DNA from: Eubacteriales bacterium
GTDB lineage: Bacteria; Bacillota; Clostridia; Lachnospirales; Lachnospiraceae
Assembly (NCBI GenBank): GCA_030526005.1
Contig: JAUNDP010000008.1
Location: 25,342-89,341 of the forward strand
DNA: 64,000 nt
Direction: 5' to 3'
The notes beneath the pieces are model-generated. The model saw only the letters and a list, made by a program, of their open reading frames with translations. It had not been told where the DNA came from and ran no database searches. Shown here piece after piece: positions 51,506 to 64,000 of this stretch. The translations under genes were made by a program, and so were the position numbers. Position 1 is the first letter of the stretch, and every line of letters begins with the position of its first letter.

Positions 51506-52234
51506 TTAATAGGATTCGCTCATAACCGGGATTGCCACATATACTTTTGTCTTATCTTTGATCTCGTTGTATGTCATTGCAATATTCAGGTTGACTGCCT
51601 GATCTCCCAGCATTATATAATCTTTAATTCCGCCTGTATAGCCGTACGTCGTATACAGCTGTTCTGTCTCTTGTCTGGAAACGGTATGCGCCCCGAAGCA
51701 GTCTAAGATCTCCTCTGTAATCTTGTCTTTTTCTTCCACTGTCAGATTTCCTCTGTAAAATCCGTATGCCGTCATCGTATTTTGCGGATGTTCCACTTTC
51801 TCTTCCAGAAGATCAGAAAGCCGCGTGCGGTAGTACATGGCGCTGTACAGATCATTCTCAAAAGAAATGCGCACGCAGAGATATTGCTCCTTGCTGCTCA
51901 TCGTCAAAATTTTCAGTTCTGTTCTGGAACGTGTATTTTCTGCCGTGATCTGCGTCAGAATATGTCCTTCTCTCTGTTCTTCGATTACATTTCCCATCTC
52001 AGTGATGCCAAGCTGTCCTGCTGTTTTGACAAGGAATTGTTTTCGTTCTTCCTCATCCATAAAACTCCCTTTCATTTTCCCAAAATATTCCGTCTCGCTG
52101 TTTTTTTCCTCCGTTCCGATCTGCGCAAATACTTCTGTCATCTGTTGTTCTCTCTCCGCCAGATTATTTTTGAATACTTGTATTCCAGCCAGAACCCAGA
52201 GCATGATAAAAATGACGATCCATCTTTTTCGCAT
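51506..52234 (-). CDS. YwmB-like (DUF1779-type) membrane-anchored protein
   Basis: 242 residues from ATG 52234 with TTGGAGGG upstream. It has an N-terminal signal anchor (about 5-20, WIVIFIMLWVLAGIQVF), then a helical and beta region ending IMLGDQAVNLNIAMTYNEIKDKTKVYVAIPVMSESY. This matches YwmB-type proteins, often called TATA-box-binding-like, which lie just after atpC in Bacillus. The position is the same here. Outside the membrane; role unknown. Confidence 0.78.
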   Translation of the reverse strand: MRKRWIVIFIMLWVLAGIQVFKNNLAEREQQMTEVFAQIGTEEKNSETEYFGKMKGSFMDEEERKQFLVKTAGQLGITEMGNVIEEQREGHILTQITAENTRSRTELKILTMSSKEQYLCVRISFENDLYSAMYYRTRLSDLLEEKVEHPQNTMTAYGFYRGNLTVEEKDKITEEILDCFGAHTVSRQETEQLYTTYGYTGGIKDYIMLGDQAVNLNIAMTYNEIKDKTKVYVAIPVMSESY

Positions 52235-52292
52235 AAAAAAACCCTCCAACTGTTTTTTCAGAGTATTGCCAGTCAGAAGGGTTTTTATCATT

Positions 52293-52709
52293 CTATTTTT
52301 TATTTTTTTCTGTCAGTTCAATCCGCACTAATGCTCTGCGCAGAGCGATCTCCGCTCTTTTTGTATTGATATTGGCATCTTTTGCCTCAAGCCGTTTCTC
52401 GGCGCGCATCTTTGCTTCCTGCGCACGATGCAGATCAATCTCCTCCGGCCATTCGATCGTCTCGGCAAGAATCGTCACCTTGTCCGGCAGGACTTCTAGA
52501 AATCCTGTGTGAACTGCGGCTGTCTTCTTTCCATTTTCCTCTGTGATCGTGACAATTCCAGGTTCAATCAAAGCGGTCAGAGGTATGTGTTTTTTATAAA
52601 TACCGATCTCTCCCTCGCTCGTGGTCAGCTCCAGCATACTTGCCCGACCTTCATAGAAAATACGATCCGGAGAGATAATTTTTAAATCAAAATACTTCCC
52701 GTCTGCCAT
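52293..52709 (-). CDS. atpC: ATP synthase subunit epsilon
   Basis: 138 residues: beta-sandwich domain FDLKIISPDRIFYEGRASMLELTTSEGEIGIYKKHIPL in pieces, then a two-helix C-terminal arm (HRAQEAKMRAEKRLEAKDAN). Part of the central stalk; the helices can inhibit ATP hydrolysis. Follows atpD by 11 nt. Confidence 0.95.
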   Translation of the reverse strand: MADGKYFDLKIISPDRIFYEGRASMLELTTSEGEIGIYKKHIPLTALIEPGIVTITEENGKKTAAVHTGFLEVLPDKVTILAETIEWPEEIDLHRAQEAKMRAEKRLEAKDANINTKRAEIALRRALVRIELTEKNKK

Positions 52710-52720
52710 ATCTGCCTCCC

Positions 52721-54151
<1,431 letters not shown>

Positions 54152-54178
54152 TCATCACCTCACATTCTGCCATACAGT

Positions 54179-55030
54179 CTAGTCGACTGCCTCAGCACCT
54201 GCAATGATCTCGGTCAGCTCCTGCGTGATACTGCCCTGTCTTGCACGGTTATACAGCAGAGAAAGTTTTTCTATCATTTCTTCCGCATTGCTTGTCGCCG
54301 CATCCATCGCCTGCATTCTGGCTCCGTTTTCACTTGCGACTGCCTCAATCAATGCGCCGTAGATAATACTGGTCACATATTTTGGAATGATGATCTCCAA
54401 TGCCTCTTCTTCCTCTGGTTCATAATTCATCAGCGCTTCGCTGCGGACAGGTTTTGATCGGTCTGCCTCCACCGGCAGCAGCTTCAGCAGTTTCGGCTCA
54501 TGAACCACTGTATTTTTGAAAGATGTATACGCCAGATAGATTTCTCCGATTCTGCCGCTTTTAAATTCCTCCAGTACTTTTGTGCTGATTTCCACAGCAT
54601 CCTGATAGGACGGGTCATTGATCACATTGCTGTAATCCTCTTTCATCGCATAGCCCCTCTTTTCCAGGGCCTCTTTTCCTTTTTTTCCAACTGTATAAAT
54701 TTCCAGTTTTTCTTTTTCCAGCTCTCCCGCTGTAATCAGCTTCACCACATTTGAATTGTATCCGCCTGCCAGTCCTCTGTTTGAAGTCACGACAATCACT
54801 GCCTTCTTTTCCGATGTGCCCGGCCGCAGATACGGATGGTCAATGCTGCCGGACTTTGCCAGAACGGAGGTGATCACAGCATACATCTCGTCAAAATATG
54901 GCTTTGCATGTTCCGCACGCATTTTTGTCTTCTGCAGCTTCACTGTGGAGACAAGCTTCATCGCCTTTGTGATCTGCTGCGTGCTGGAAATACTGCTCTT
55001 TCGTCTTTTTATGTCTCTCATCGAGGCCAT
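54179..55030 (-). CDS. atpG: ATP synthase subunit gamma
   Basis: 283 residues: N-terminal coil MASMRDIKRRKSSISSTQQITKAMKLVSTVKLQK in pieces, Rossmann-like middle with VVTSNRGLAGGYNSNVVK, and C-terminal helix LSLLYNRARQGSITQELTEIIAGAEA. It is the rotor shaft of F1. AAAGGGTGA precedes the ATG. Confidence 0.96.
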   Translation of the reverse strand: MASMRDIKRRKSSISSTQQITKAMKLVSTVKLQKTKMRAEHAKPYFDEMYAVITSVLAKSGSIDHPYLRPGTSEKKAVIVVTSNRGLAGGYNSNVVKLITAGELEKEKLEIYTVGKKGKEALEKRGYAMKEDYSNVINDPSYQDAVEISTKVLEEFKSGRIGEIYLAYTSFKNTVVHEPKLLKLLPVEADRSKPVRSEALMNYEPEEEEALEIIIPKYVTSIIYGALIEAVASENGARMQAMDAATSNAEEMIEKLSLLYNRARQGSITQELTEIIAGAEAVD

Positions 55031-55062
55031 AATATCACCCTTTCCAAACCGTTTTTCTGGCT

Positions 55063-57142
<2,080 letters not shown>

Positions 57143-57155
<13 letters not shown>

Positions 57156-57658
57156 GTCTGATCCCCTATCTCTTTTAATGTATCTTCCATGATCTGAGAC
57201 TGGATTTCTTCTGTCATGGAAGTTTTTACTACTTTTTCTGCCATAAGCGAAGCAATGGATATCATCTCTTTCTTCATATCATCGGCAGCCTTTTTCTTAT
57301 CCAGCTCAATCTGAGCATTTGCTCTTGCGATCATTCTGGTCGCTTCCTCTTTCGCCTCATCCAGAATTTTCTCTTCATTTCTCAGAGCTTTCTGTCTCGC
57401 CTCAGCTAATATCCCTTCTGCTTCTTTTTCAATATTCCTGATTCTCGCCTCATAATCTGCTTTCAGTTTCAGCGCTTCTTCCTTATTTTCCTGCGCCGTC
57501 TCAATGTCATTTTTCACTCTGTCCTCTCTCTTCTTGAGCATATCCCTCACAGGATTGAACAGAAGATAGGATAAAAATGTAAACATGACAAAGACAGAGA
57601 TTGCCAGAATAACTGCGTCAAACAAAAGCTGCGGATCAAGATTAAATAATCGTTCCAA
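57143..57658 (-). CDS. atpF: ATP synthase subunit b
   Basis: 171 residues with a TTG start 7 nt after AAAGGAGG. One N-terminal membrane span (about 13-33) ending FLLFNPVR-like (SYLLFNPVRDMLKKRE), then a long charged coiled coil, the peripheral stalk. Overlaps atpH. Confidence 0.94.
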
Positions 57659-57780
57659 GGTTTCGCCTCCTTTCGTTTTTCTTCAGGTTGTGCAGCAGAA
57701 CCGATCTTTTTGTACAGATCTATGATCTTATATCATCTCTGCATCAAATTCTCTGTCCTGCCGCCTCCCTTTGTGTTCCA

Positions 57781-58083
<303 letters not shown>

Positions 58084-58109
58084 TTATTTTTCTGTTTTAA
58101 CGTACTTCT

Positions 58110-58829
58110 TTATTCCGGCAGTTTATCGTTGACAAATACCATCGTCAGCATACAGAATACATATGTCTGTATTGCTCCTGAGAAGATATCAAAATAAATA
58201 TGCAGGAATCCCGGCCATGCCACCGCAAACGGCGACAGCAGAGCATAGATCAATGACATCATGACTGTTCCTGACAGGATATTTCCAAACAGACGCAGCG
58301 ACAGCGAAAATGGAACCGCAATCTCTCCGATCAGATTGATCGGGAACAAGAACGGCAGCGGCTTGAACAGTCCTGTAAATGCGCCTGCTTTATTATACTT
58401 GATATTATTATACTGGATAATTCCAAATGTAATCAGTCCAAGCGGCAGTGTCACGCCAAAGTCAGCAGTCGGCGGTCTTAAACCAAACAAGCCTGAAATA
58501 TTGCTGATAAAGATAAAAACAAAAATACTGCTGATATAATTGACAAACTTTTTCGCATGACGTCCCATGCTGTTCTCCACCATATGATCGAGCATATCCA
58601 CTACCATTTCAATCGCATTCTGAAATCCGGTCGGAAATTCCTGCGGATGTTTCATCTTTTTTCTGACAACAAGCGCAAGCACAAGCAGCCCAATCATGAC
58701 AATCAAAATGCTGACATGGGTTGTGGTAATCCACAATTCCTGACCAAACAGATGGAATTTAACCAGTCCGTGAATCATAAAATCAACTTCTTTTGCAGCC
58801 AGCATCTGTGAGCAACTGACAGCTCCCAT
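58110..58829 (-). CDS. atpB: ATP synthase subunit a
   Basis: 239 residues with five or six membrane spans. The ion channel helix carries the essential Arg in FSLSLRLFGNILSGTVMMSLIYALL; an earlier motif is NAIEMVVDMLDHMVENSMGRHAKKFVNYI. ATG 58829 has GGAAGGTGA upstream. It forms the stator half-channels for the c ring. Confidence 0.95.
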   Translation of the reverse strand: MGAVSCSQMLAAKEVDFMIHGLVKFHLFGQELWITTTHVSILIVMIGLLVLALVVRKKMKHPQEFPTGFQNAIEMVVDMLDHMVENSMGRHAKKFVNYISSIFVFIFISNISGLFGLRPPTADFGVTLPLGLITFGIIQYNNIKYNKAGAFTGLFKPLPFLFPINLIGEIAVPFSLSLRLFGNILSGTVMMSLIYALLSPFAVAWPGFLHIYFDIFSGAIQTYVFCMLTMVFVNDKLPE

Positions 58830-58908
58830 AGTCTCACCTTCCTTTCTTTTTCAATTTTTATCTTGTTCTCTCTCATGAACGGCTCGTCCATGAATGCTGG
58901 AACATTTT

Positions 58909-59310
58909 TTATTCTCCGAAGATTTGCGGAAGTTTTCTGCCGGCAAATCTGTGAATCGGCATCTGAAGAAAGGCTCCTATTTTTAATGCAAACATTCCCA
59001 GAAACAGTGCAAGAATATTTCCAAGTTTGAAATACCATGTCACACCGATCAGAACGATGGACAGCACCATGCGCAGTCCATACATCATTCTCGCATAATT
59101 TCTGGCTCCCTTTTCATTTCTCTCCAGCGCATTGCGGATGGAATATTCCATATGAACCGCTTTCAGCACAGAACAGACAATCCCAATCCAAAGTCCTGTT
59201 GTATACTGTACCTTGTCATGAGCGAGCCATATCAGCGTAAATTGAAAAAAGACCCCGCAAATCAAAATGCCTAAAATTAATTCTTTTAATACTGCGCTCA
59301 TCCGTTTCAT
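58909..59310 (-). CDS. atpI: ATP synthase assembly protein I-type membrane protein
   Basis: About 133 residues from ATG 59310, which overlaps the atpZ stop (ATGA); a longer frame has a poor start. Four hydrophobic segments (ELILGILICGVFFQFTLIWL; GLWIGIVCSVLKAVH; MVLSIVLIGVTWYF; ILALFLGMFALKIGAFLQM). Typical of AtpI, which helps assemble the c ring. The identity is inferred mainly from position and topology. Confidence 0.78.
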   Translation of the reverse strand: MKRMSAVLKELILGILICGVFFQFTLIWLAHDKVQYTTGLWIGIVCSVLKAVHMEYSIRNALERNEKGARNYARMMYGLRMVLSIVLIGVTWYFKLGNILALFLGMFALKIGAFLQMPIHRFAGRKLPQIFGE

Positions 59311-59537
59311 TTTTCTTTTTTCTTTCCATCCTCCTTTGTCATCTCCTGCAGAAGAAGCCATGTATTTCTTCCGCCAGCGAGGATTCCTAAAATCAGCAGA
59401 GGGACCGTTGTATACCATCCAAACTTTTTATCCATCCAGTACCCTGCTGCGACACATAAAACAATCGGAGCCAGCATACTGATACCGATCTGCGTCACCA
59501 TAGCCAATGAATGATAGACATCCTTTTTGTACTTCAA
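59307..59537 (-). CDS. atpZ: AtpZ/AtpI family protein
   Basis: 76 residues with a TTG start 7 nt after AAGGAGG. Two membrane spans: MVTQIGISMLAPIVLCVAAGYWMDKKFG and TVPLLILGILAGGRNTWLLLQE, the AtpZ pattern; some AtpZI complexes carry Mg or Ca. First gene of the ATP synthase operon. Confidence 0.87.
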   Translation of the reverse strand: MKYKKDVYHSLAMVTQIGISMLAPIVLCVAAGYWMDKKFGWYTTVPLLILGILAGGRNTWLLLQEMTKEDGKKKEK

Positions 59538-59572
59538 AATTCTGCCTCCTTCCCATTTCTGCCATCCATCTT

Positions 59573-59601
59573 ATCTTAAAACATTTTGTGTGTATTGTCT
59601 A
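59573..59601 (-). promoter_or_regulatory. Promoter of the ATP synthase operon
   Basis: Minus-strand TAGACA (59601-59596), 17-bp spacer, TAAGAT (59578-59573). About 30 nt upstream of the atpZ start. The stretch 59602-59758 shows no gene. Confidence 0.7.
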
Positions 59602-59758
59602 GCAGATCTTGTTGTTTTTTTACAATTCTTTCCGTTATAACTGCTTGTTTTTTCATAATTATTCATAATAATGCTAAAATGTCTTACGTTAATTTTTTCA
59701 CTCTCTCATATCGAAATTCATGCATGTTTTCCCCTTTTTTTGAAAGCCTTTCCTCATG

Positions 59759-60841
59759 TTATATCTCTTTTTCCCGCTCAATCGCTGTATTTTTCTGTTC
59801 ATATGCCTGCGCCTCTCTCTCGATTTCCATAATCAAAAGGACAGACGCTGGTCCCTCGATCACCCCTGCCGGTCCGAATAAATATAGCCCCACATACACC
59901 GAAATCAGAATGGCAATCGGATACAATCCAAGACTTTTTCCGATCAGTTTTGGCTCCAAAAATTCTCTTGTCGTATTTGCAATAAAAAAGAGAATCACAT
60001 ATGCAGCCGCATGAAAAAATTTTTTTGTAAACAGACTGACGACAGCCCACGGGATCAAAATCGTTCCCGTTCCTATGAACGGCAGCACATCCAGAAGCCC
60101 AATCACCGTTCCGACCAGCAGAGCATATGGATTTTTCAAAAGCCAAAGCCCCGCGACACAGATTGCAGTCACACAGACCATAATGATCAGCTGAGCTTTC
60201 AAATATGCGCCTCCCATCTCCCAGATCCTCTTTTCTACACGGATTGCAGCCTGAAACAGAGGCTGGTGAGCAATTTTTTCTCTGATCTTGGGATAATCTT
60301 TAATCAGCAAGATCGCTGAAATAAAGATGATAAAAAATGCGCCGGCTCCCTTGATAAACTGCATCATATATCCTACAGAATTGCCTACCATTTTAGGAAT
60401 CATCGTCATCTGAACTTCGTCCTGCATTTTATTGATGTTCGCATATACAAAACTTTTTATATCAGAGATATGCAGTCCCAAAGTCTGCTCCAGACCTTCA
60501 CAGCAATCGTCCACAAAATACTGGAAGTTTTGATAATATACATCAAAGTTCTGAATAAAGGCGCGAAACTGCTCTAAAAATTTTGCTGCCAGAAAATAGA
60601 CAAGCAGCAGCAGAATTCCAAAGAAAGAAATCATAAAAAAAGCGAGCAGCCATTCTCTTTTTATCTTCAGCTTCCTGTGAAGCTTTTCAATCAGAGGTCT
60701 TGTCATCTTAACCAGAATTCCCGCAATGAAGAAAGGAATTACAAGCGGAAGCAGATATTTCATTCCTGCATAAACTGCCACTGTAATTCCCAATATTCTG
60801 ATTATTTTCTTTTTATTCCATACCGTGCGAATCTCTGGCAT
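59759..60841 (-). CDS. ytvI: AI-2E family transporter, sporulation YtvI-like
   Basis: 360 residues and seven or eight spans. The N-terminal ILGITVAVYAGMKYLLPLVIPFFIAGILVKMTRPLIEKLHRKLK is in pieces the PerM/YtvI pattern, and GLLDVLPFIGTGTILIPWAVVSLF with EPKLIGKSLGLYPIAILISVYVGLYLFGPAG closes it. YtvI is in the sigma-E sporulation regulon of Bacillus. Substrate unknown; some relatives are Na+/H+ antiporters. Confidence 0.83.
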   Translation of the reverse strand: MPEIRTVWNKKKIIRILGITVAVYAGMKYLLPLVIPFFIAGILVKMTRPLIEKLHRKLKIKREWLLAFFMISFFGILLLLVYFLAAKFLEQFRAFIQNFDVYYQNFQYFVDDCCEGLEQTLGLHISDIKSFVYANINKMQDEVQMTMIPKMVGNSVGYMMQFIKGAGAFFIIFISAILLIKDYPKIREKIAHQPLFQAAIRVEKRIWEMGGAYLKAQLIIMVCVTAICVAGLWLLKNPYALLVGTVIGLLDVLPFIGTGTILIPWAVVSLFTKKFFHAAAYVILFFIANTTREFLEPKLIGKSLGLYPIAILISVYVGLYLFGPAGVIEGPASVLLIMEIEREAQAYEQKNTAIEREKEI

Positions 60842-60887
60842 ACTATGTTCTCACCTTTCATCTGTTTTTTCATAGTATGCACTTTTT

Positions 60888-61559
60888 CTATCGGAACCAT
60901 GCAAAGCATCTGCCAGTTGGTTCCATGGAAAATTCCATTTTTCTCTTTGTCTTTGGATGCAGAAATGACAGTTTTGCAGCGCAAAGTCCAATCGCGTCTC
61001 CGTCTGTTTCTGGATCGGGAGCGCCATATTTCCGATCTCCGTAAAGAGGACATCCGGCATGGGCCATCTGCACTCGGATCTGATGATGGCGGCCTGTAAG
61101 CAGGCGGACTGCCACGAGACTGTATCCGTCCTTTTCTTCCAGCACACAGTATTCCAGCTCTGCTCTTTTTGCCCCCTGCATATTTTTATCCACGACACGC
61201 GAACAGTTCATTTTCCCATCTTTTCTCAGATAATCCGTCAGCTTTCCTGATTTTGGCTCCATTTTTCCGCAGACTACAGCCTTATACTCCTTCACAAATC
61301 CATCTGTACTTAACTGTGCGCTCAGATTTCCCGCCGCATTTTTTGTCTTTGCAAAGACCATCACCCCTTCGACTGGCTGATCCAGTCTGTGAATCAATCC
61401 CAGATATGGTTCTCCTTTGCTCTCCTCTTTTTTGCACAGATACGTTTTCAGAACACTGACGCAGTCTTTCTGTCCGATTCTTCTGCTCTGTACCGGAAAT
61501 CCGGATGGCTTCTCGCAGACCAGCAGTTCTGCATCTTCATATATAATCTTTATTTCCAT
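60888..61559 (-). CDS. RluA-family RNA pseudouridine synthase
   Basis: 223 residues from ATG 61559; the AAGGT site lies inside the end of the response-regulator gene, 4 nt upstream. Catalytic Asp is in LIHRLDQPVEGVMVFAK, where the usual HRLDxxTSG is HRLDQPVEG; other marks are KEYKAVVCG and VRLLTGRHHQIRVQMAHAG. There is no S4 domain. It makes pseudouridine in rRNA or tRNA; target unknown. Co-transcribed with the HK-RR pair. Confidence 0.88.
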   Translation of the reverse strand: MEIKIIYEDAELLVCEKPSGFPVQSRRIGQKDCVSVLKTYLCKKEESKGEPYLGLIHRLDQPVEGVMVFAKTKNAAGNLSAQLSTDGFVKEYKAVVCGKMEPKSGKLTDYLRKDGKMNCSRVVDKNMQGAKRAELEYCVLEEKDGYSLVAVRLLTGRHHQIRVQMAHAGCPLYGDRKYGAPDPETDGDAIGLCAAKLSFLHPKTKRKMEFSMEPTGRCFAWFR

Positions 61560-61563
61560 CTCT

Positions 61564-62253
61564 TTATACCTTAAAGCGATATCCAACACCCCATATCGTC
61601 TCAATATACTGAGGCTTGGCTGTGTTAAACTCAATCTTTTCCCTGATTTTTTTGATATGTACCGTCACAGTCGCGATATCTCCGACAGATTCCATATCCC
61701 AGATTTTATTAAACAGTTCTTCTTTCGTGAAGACATGATTCGGATTCTGAGCCAGGAAAGTCAGAAGGTCAAATTCTTTTGTTGTAAATGTCTTTTCTTC
61801 CCCGTTGACCCAGACTCTTCTGGCTGTCTTGTCAATCTTGATTCCACGGATCTCCACGATCTCGTTCTCCTGTATATTTGTGTTGACAAGACGCTCGTAT
61901 CTTGCCAGATGAGCTTTCACACGCGCAACCAGCTCGCTGGGGCTGAATGGTTTTGTCATATAGTCATCTGCTCCCATTCCAAGCCCTCTGATCTTATCAA
62001 TATCATCTTTTTTCGCTGATACCATGATAATCGGCATATTTTTCTTTTCTCTGACCTTCTTGCAGATTTCAAATCCATCCATCTCAGGAAGCATCAGATC
62101 CAGAATGAGCAGATCAAACTCCTCATCCAGAGCTTTTTTCAGCCCAATATCGCCTCTGTTCTCAATTTCTACTTCAAAGCCGCTTAATTCCAGATAATCT
62201 TTCTCCAGATCCGCTATGCTCTCTTCATCCTCAATAATAAGTATTTTACTCAT
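61564..62253 (-). CDS. OmpR/PhoB-family response regulator
   Basis: 229 residues: receiver with E8-D9 acidic pair, phospho-acceptor D52 in LILDLMLPEMDG, and Lys in DDYMTKPFSPSELVARV; a winged helix with FTKEELFNKIWDMESVGDIATVTVHIKKIREK. Its start overlaps the kinase gene's end by 8 nt, with the kinase first, the reverse of the common order. Confidence 0.93.
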   Translation of the reverse strand: MSKILIIEDEESIADLEKDYLELSGFEVEIENRGDIGLKKALDEEFDLLILDLMLPEMDGFEICKKVREKKNMPIIMVSAKKDDIDKIRGLGMGADDYMTKPFSPSELVARVKAHLARYERLVNTNIQENEIVEIRGIKIDKTARRVWVNGEEKTFTTKEFDLLTFLAQNPNHVFTKEELFNKIWDMESVGDIATVTVHIKKIREKIEFNTAKPQYIETIWGVGYRFKV

Positions 62254-63739
62254 CCGTTTTTACCTCCTGATATTTTCTAAGGACAAAAAACATGATTGTT
62301 CCCGTGCCAAGCTTGCTGTTTGCCCATATTTTTCCTCCATGGTCTTCAATAATTTTTCGCACAATAGACAGACCGATGCCGCTTCCTCCAAGCGCTGAAT
62401 TTCTGGAAGCATCTGCCCGGTAAAACCGATCAAAAATCAGCGGCAGATCTTTCACAGCAATTCCTCTTCCGTTATCCTCAATCTCCACCTGGATAAAGTC
62501 TCCGACGTCTTTGATTCGGATATTGATATATCCCTTTTCTTTGTCCATATATTTGATGGAATTTCCGATAATATTGTTGATCACACGCTTGAGCTGTTCT
62601 GCATCCGCAATAATCATAACATCCTCGTCCACATAATTAAAGTAAGCCAGATCAATATTTTTATCTGCCAGATCAAGCGCTACTTCTTCTTTGCAGTCAT
62701 TAAAATAACTTGCCACATTTATTTTACTGAATGTATATGGAATGCGGTCGGTATCAATCTTGGAATAAAAAGTCAGCTCATTGATCAGCCTGTCCATCTC
62801 ATTTGCTTTGTTATAGATCGTCTTGATATACCGTTCCATCTTTTCCGGTGTGTTCGCCACGCCGTCCATGATGCCCTCCACATATCCTTTCACCGCTGTA
62901 ATCGGCGTTTTCAGGTCATGCGAAATATTACTGATCAGTTCTTTGCTCTCTTTGTCATAGATGATATTTTCCTCCGCTGACTCTTTCAGCCGTTTTCTCA
63001 TATCTTCAAAGTCTCTGCACAATTCACTGATCTCATCTTCACCTTCTACTTCCAGAGTAAAATCCAAGTTTCCCTCTTTGATATTCTGTGTCGCTGTGCG
63101 CAGCCGTTCCAGAGGTTTATGGATTCCTCTGTAAATCCACACCGTCAGCGCTGCGGCTGTGCATACCAGGATGATTACAATCGCAACGATCAGTTCTATA
63201 ATCAGTCGTTTTACCTGAGGGATCATCTCGGTTCCTGAAGTCATGATAAAAATGCTCCCGTGGGTCTTGTCTGAGAAAGTCACATCCACCTGTTTTACAA
63301 ACGCATTCACTTCATTTCCAATATAGACTCCGGTATCCGATTCTCCCACATACTCTCCATAATCAGGAAGATTCTCAAAAATCCGCTTACAATTCTGGTC
63401 TTTTTTCGGATAGACCATTTCATTTTCTTTTCTGACAATCAAATAAGAATGTTTTTCCTGCAGTTTCTGATTCCATTTATTTAAAACCTCTTCATCCAGA
63501 AACTGATCCGGGTTCTCTTTTCCTTCTTTTTGAATCTCTTCATAATCTTCCAGTGTAGCTTTACTGATCATCTGAAGAGAATTAGACAGATTTTCATATG
63601 TCACATTCGGAACATTATAGCTTCTCTCAATCGCTTGTAACTGATATTGTGTAACTGCCATTAACGCAATCGTCGTCAGCCCTATCGGTGCAATAATGAT
63701 CACGAAGAATGCAATCAGCAGCCGATTTTTTAACTTCAT
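62246..63739 (-). CDS. Sensor histidine kinase with HAMP domain
   Basis: 497 residues from ATG 63739 (AAGGAGAG 8 nt upstream). Span 1 about 8-30, an outside sensor of about 145 residues, span 2 about 180-203, HAMP about 204-256, HisKA with H274 in NISHDLKTPITAVKGYVEG, N-box INNIIGNSIKYMDK, G1 DNGRGIA, F-box FDRFYRAD and G2 GGSGIGLSI. The pattern is that of Firmicute envelope-stress or VanS-like kinases. Signal unknown. Confidence 0.92.
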   Translation of the reverse strand: MKLKNRLLIAFFVIIIAPIGLTTIALMAVTQYQLQAIERSYNVPNVTYENLSNSLQMISKATLEDYEEIQKEGKENPDQFLDEEVLNKWNQKLQEKHSYLIVRKENEMVYPKKDQNCKRIFENLPDYGEYVGESDTGVYIGNEVNAFVKQVDVTFSDKTHGSIFIMTSGTEMIPQVKRLIIELIVAIVIILVCTAAALTVWIYRGIHKPLERLRTATQNIKEGNLDFTLEVEGEDEISELCRDFEDMRKRLKESAEENIIYDKESKELISNISHDLKTPITAVKGYVEGIMDGVANTPEKMERYIKTIYNKANEMDRLINELTFYSKIDTDRIPYTFSKINVASYFNDCKEEVALDLADKNIDLAYFNYVDEDVMIIADAEQLKRVINNIIGNSIKYMDKEKGYINIRIKDVGDFIQVEIEDNGRGIAVKDLPLIFDRFYRADASRNSALGGSGIGLSIVRKIIEDHGGKIWANSKLGTGTIMFFVLRKYQEVKTDE

Positions 63740-63823
63740 GGCGCTCTCTCCTTGCATATTTTCCTATATTCTTACTCATTCGGACTATCCCCCGCCAGCA
63801 AACTACGAGGTTTTCGCTATTTT

Positions 63824-63832
63824 ATTATAGCA
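63824..63832 (-). promoter_or_regulatory. Extended -10 promoter of the HK-RR-RluA operon
   Basis: Minus-strand TGCTATAAT (63832-63824), a perfect TGnTATAAT. No clear -35. Leader about 80 nt. Confidence 0.6.
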
Positions 63833-63954
63833 TACACATTTTTTCTTTTCATCTAAACAATCCCTTTCAATTCTAAACTTTCTGTGAACTGAGGGCGGTT
63901 TTCCCGCTCCCATCTTTACATAAAAGCCATCTCAAACTTTTCCTGAATGAATTA

Positions 63955-63995
63955 CCCCGTCTAAAGTCAGATTCCCTGCCATTAGGCGGGGTTTC
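63955..63995. terminator. Stem-loop at the window edge
   Basis: CCCCGTCTAA (63955-63964) pairs with TTAGGCGGGG (63982-63991; one T-G pair), then TTTCC. It probably terminates a gene outside the window. Confidence 0.45.
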
Positions 63996-64000
63996 CTATA

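Overview
The window looks like the chromosome of an anaerobic, spore-lineage Firmicute, most likely a gut Lachnospiraceae. Reasons: the AT-rich intergenic DNA with canonical TTGACA/TATAAT promoters and strong AAGGAGG ribosome sites; sporulation-type genes (an orphan Spo0A DNA-binding domain, a YtvI-like permease, a CwlD remnant, a Csp-like subtilase); a T-box on proS; a PPi-type phosphofructokinase; and an F-type ATP synthase whose c subunit carries a sodium-binding site. The genus is inference. I saw no insertion sequence, prophage, CRISPR array, tRNA or rRNA. Most genes lie on the minus strand.

Layout. 1-1.6 kb: a preQ1-I riboswitch with terminator ahead of a radical SAM enzyme and the queuosine-precursor transporter YhhQ. 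1.7-6.6 kb (minus): XRE regulator, Csp-like S8 protease, a Gx-transporter/NusG-domain-II pair (EetB/EetA-like), a TtcA-type enzyme and a cytidylate-kinase-like protein. 6.7-11.5 kb: complete livJHMGF importer. 11.8-13 kb: PPi-phosphofructokinase (plus). 13.1-15.6 kb: T-box-controlled proS with a trans-editing ProX. 16.2-19.4 kb: tsaC/sua5, a catalytically degenerate LMW-PTP, rpiB, upp and dCMP deaminase. 19.6-23.7 kb: a two-component system followed by an extracytoplasmic redox cluster that includes a 43-codon CXXC gene. 23.7-28.5 kb: HAD phosphatase, amidase plus orphan Spo0A-C domain, a divergent XRE regulator with an operator, a secreted esterase with a structured leader, and a truncated cwlD. 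28.7-33 kb: YitT, a GH18 lipid-anchored or membrane-anchored hydrolase, a gene-poor stretch with a small gene and a candidate structured RNA, and mecA. 33.1-38.4 kb: DUF1858 protein, a short 2[4Fe-4S] ferredoxin, a MerR regulator, dnaB, rplI, gdpP. 38.5-42 kb (plus): sdpR-sdpI-ABC exporter behind a perfect 24-bp palindrome. 42.1-47 kb: rpsF-ssb-rpsR with an S6:S18-type leader, DUF951, sirtuin, class B sortase, asnS. 47-51.4 kb: a large anchored protein, a methyltransferase and an unassigned protein. 51.5-59.6 kb: full ATP synthase operon (atpZIBEFHAGDC plus a YwmB-like gene). 59.7-63.8 kb: YtvI-like permease, RluA-family synthase, and a second two-component system.

The pieces fit a host-associated anaerobe that scavenges (queuine, branched-chain amino acids, uracil), runs sodium bioenergetics and saves ATP with pyrophosphate. 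Coordinates of many start codons below were moved to internal starts where a Shine-Dalgarno site or promoter decides. Function calls rest on motif recognition by eye; no database search was run.
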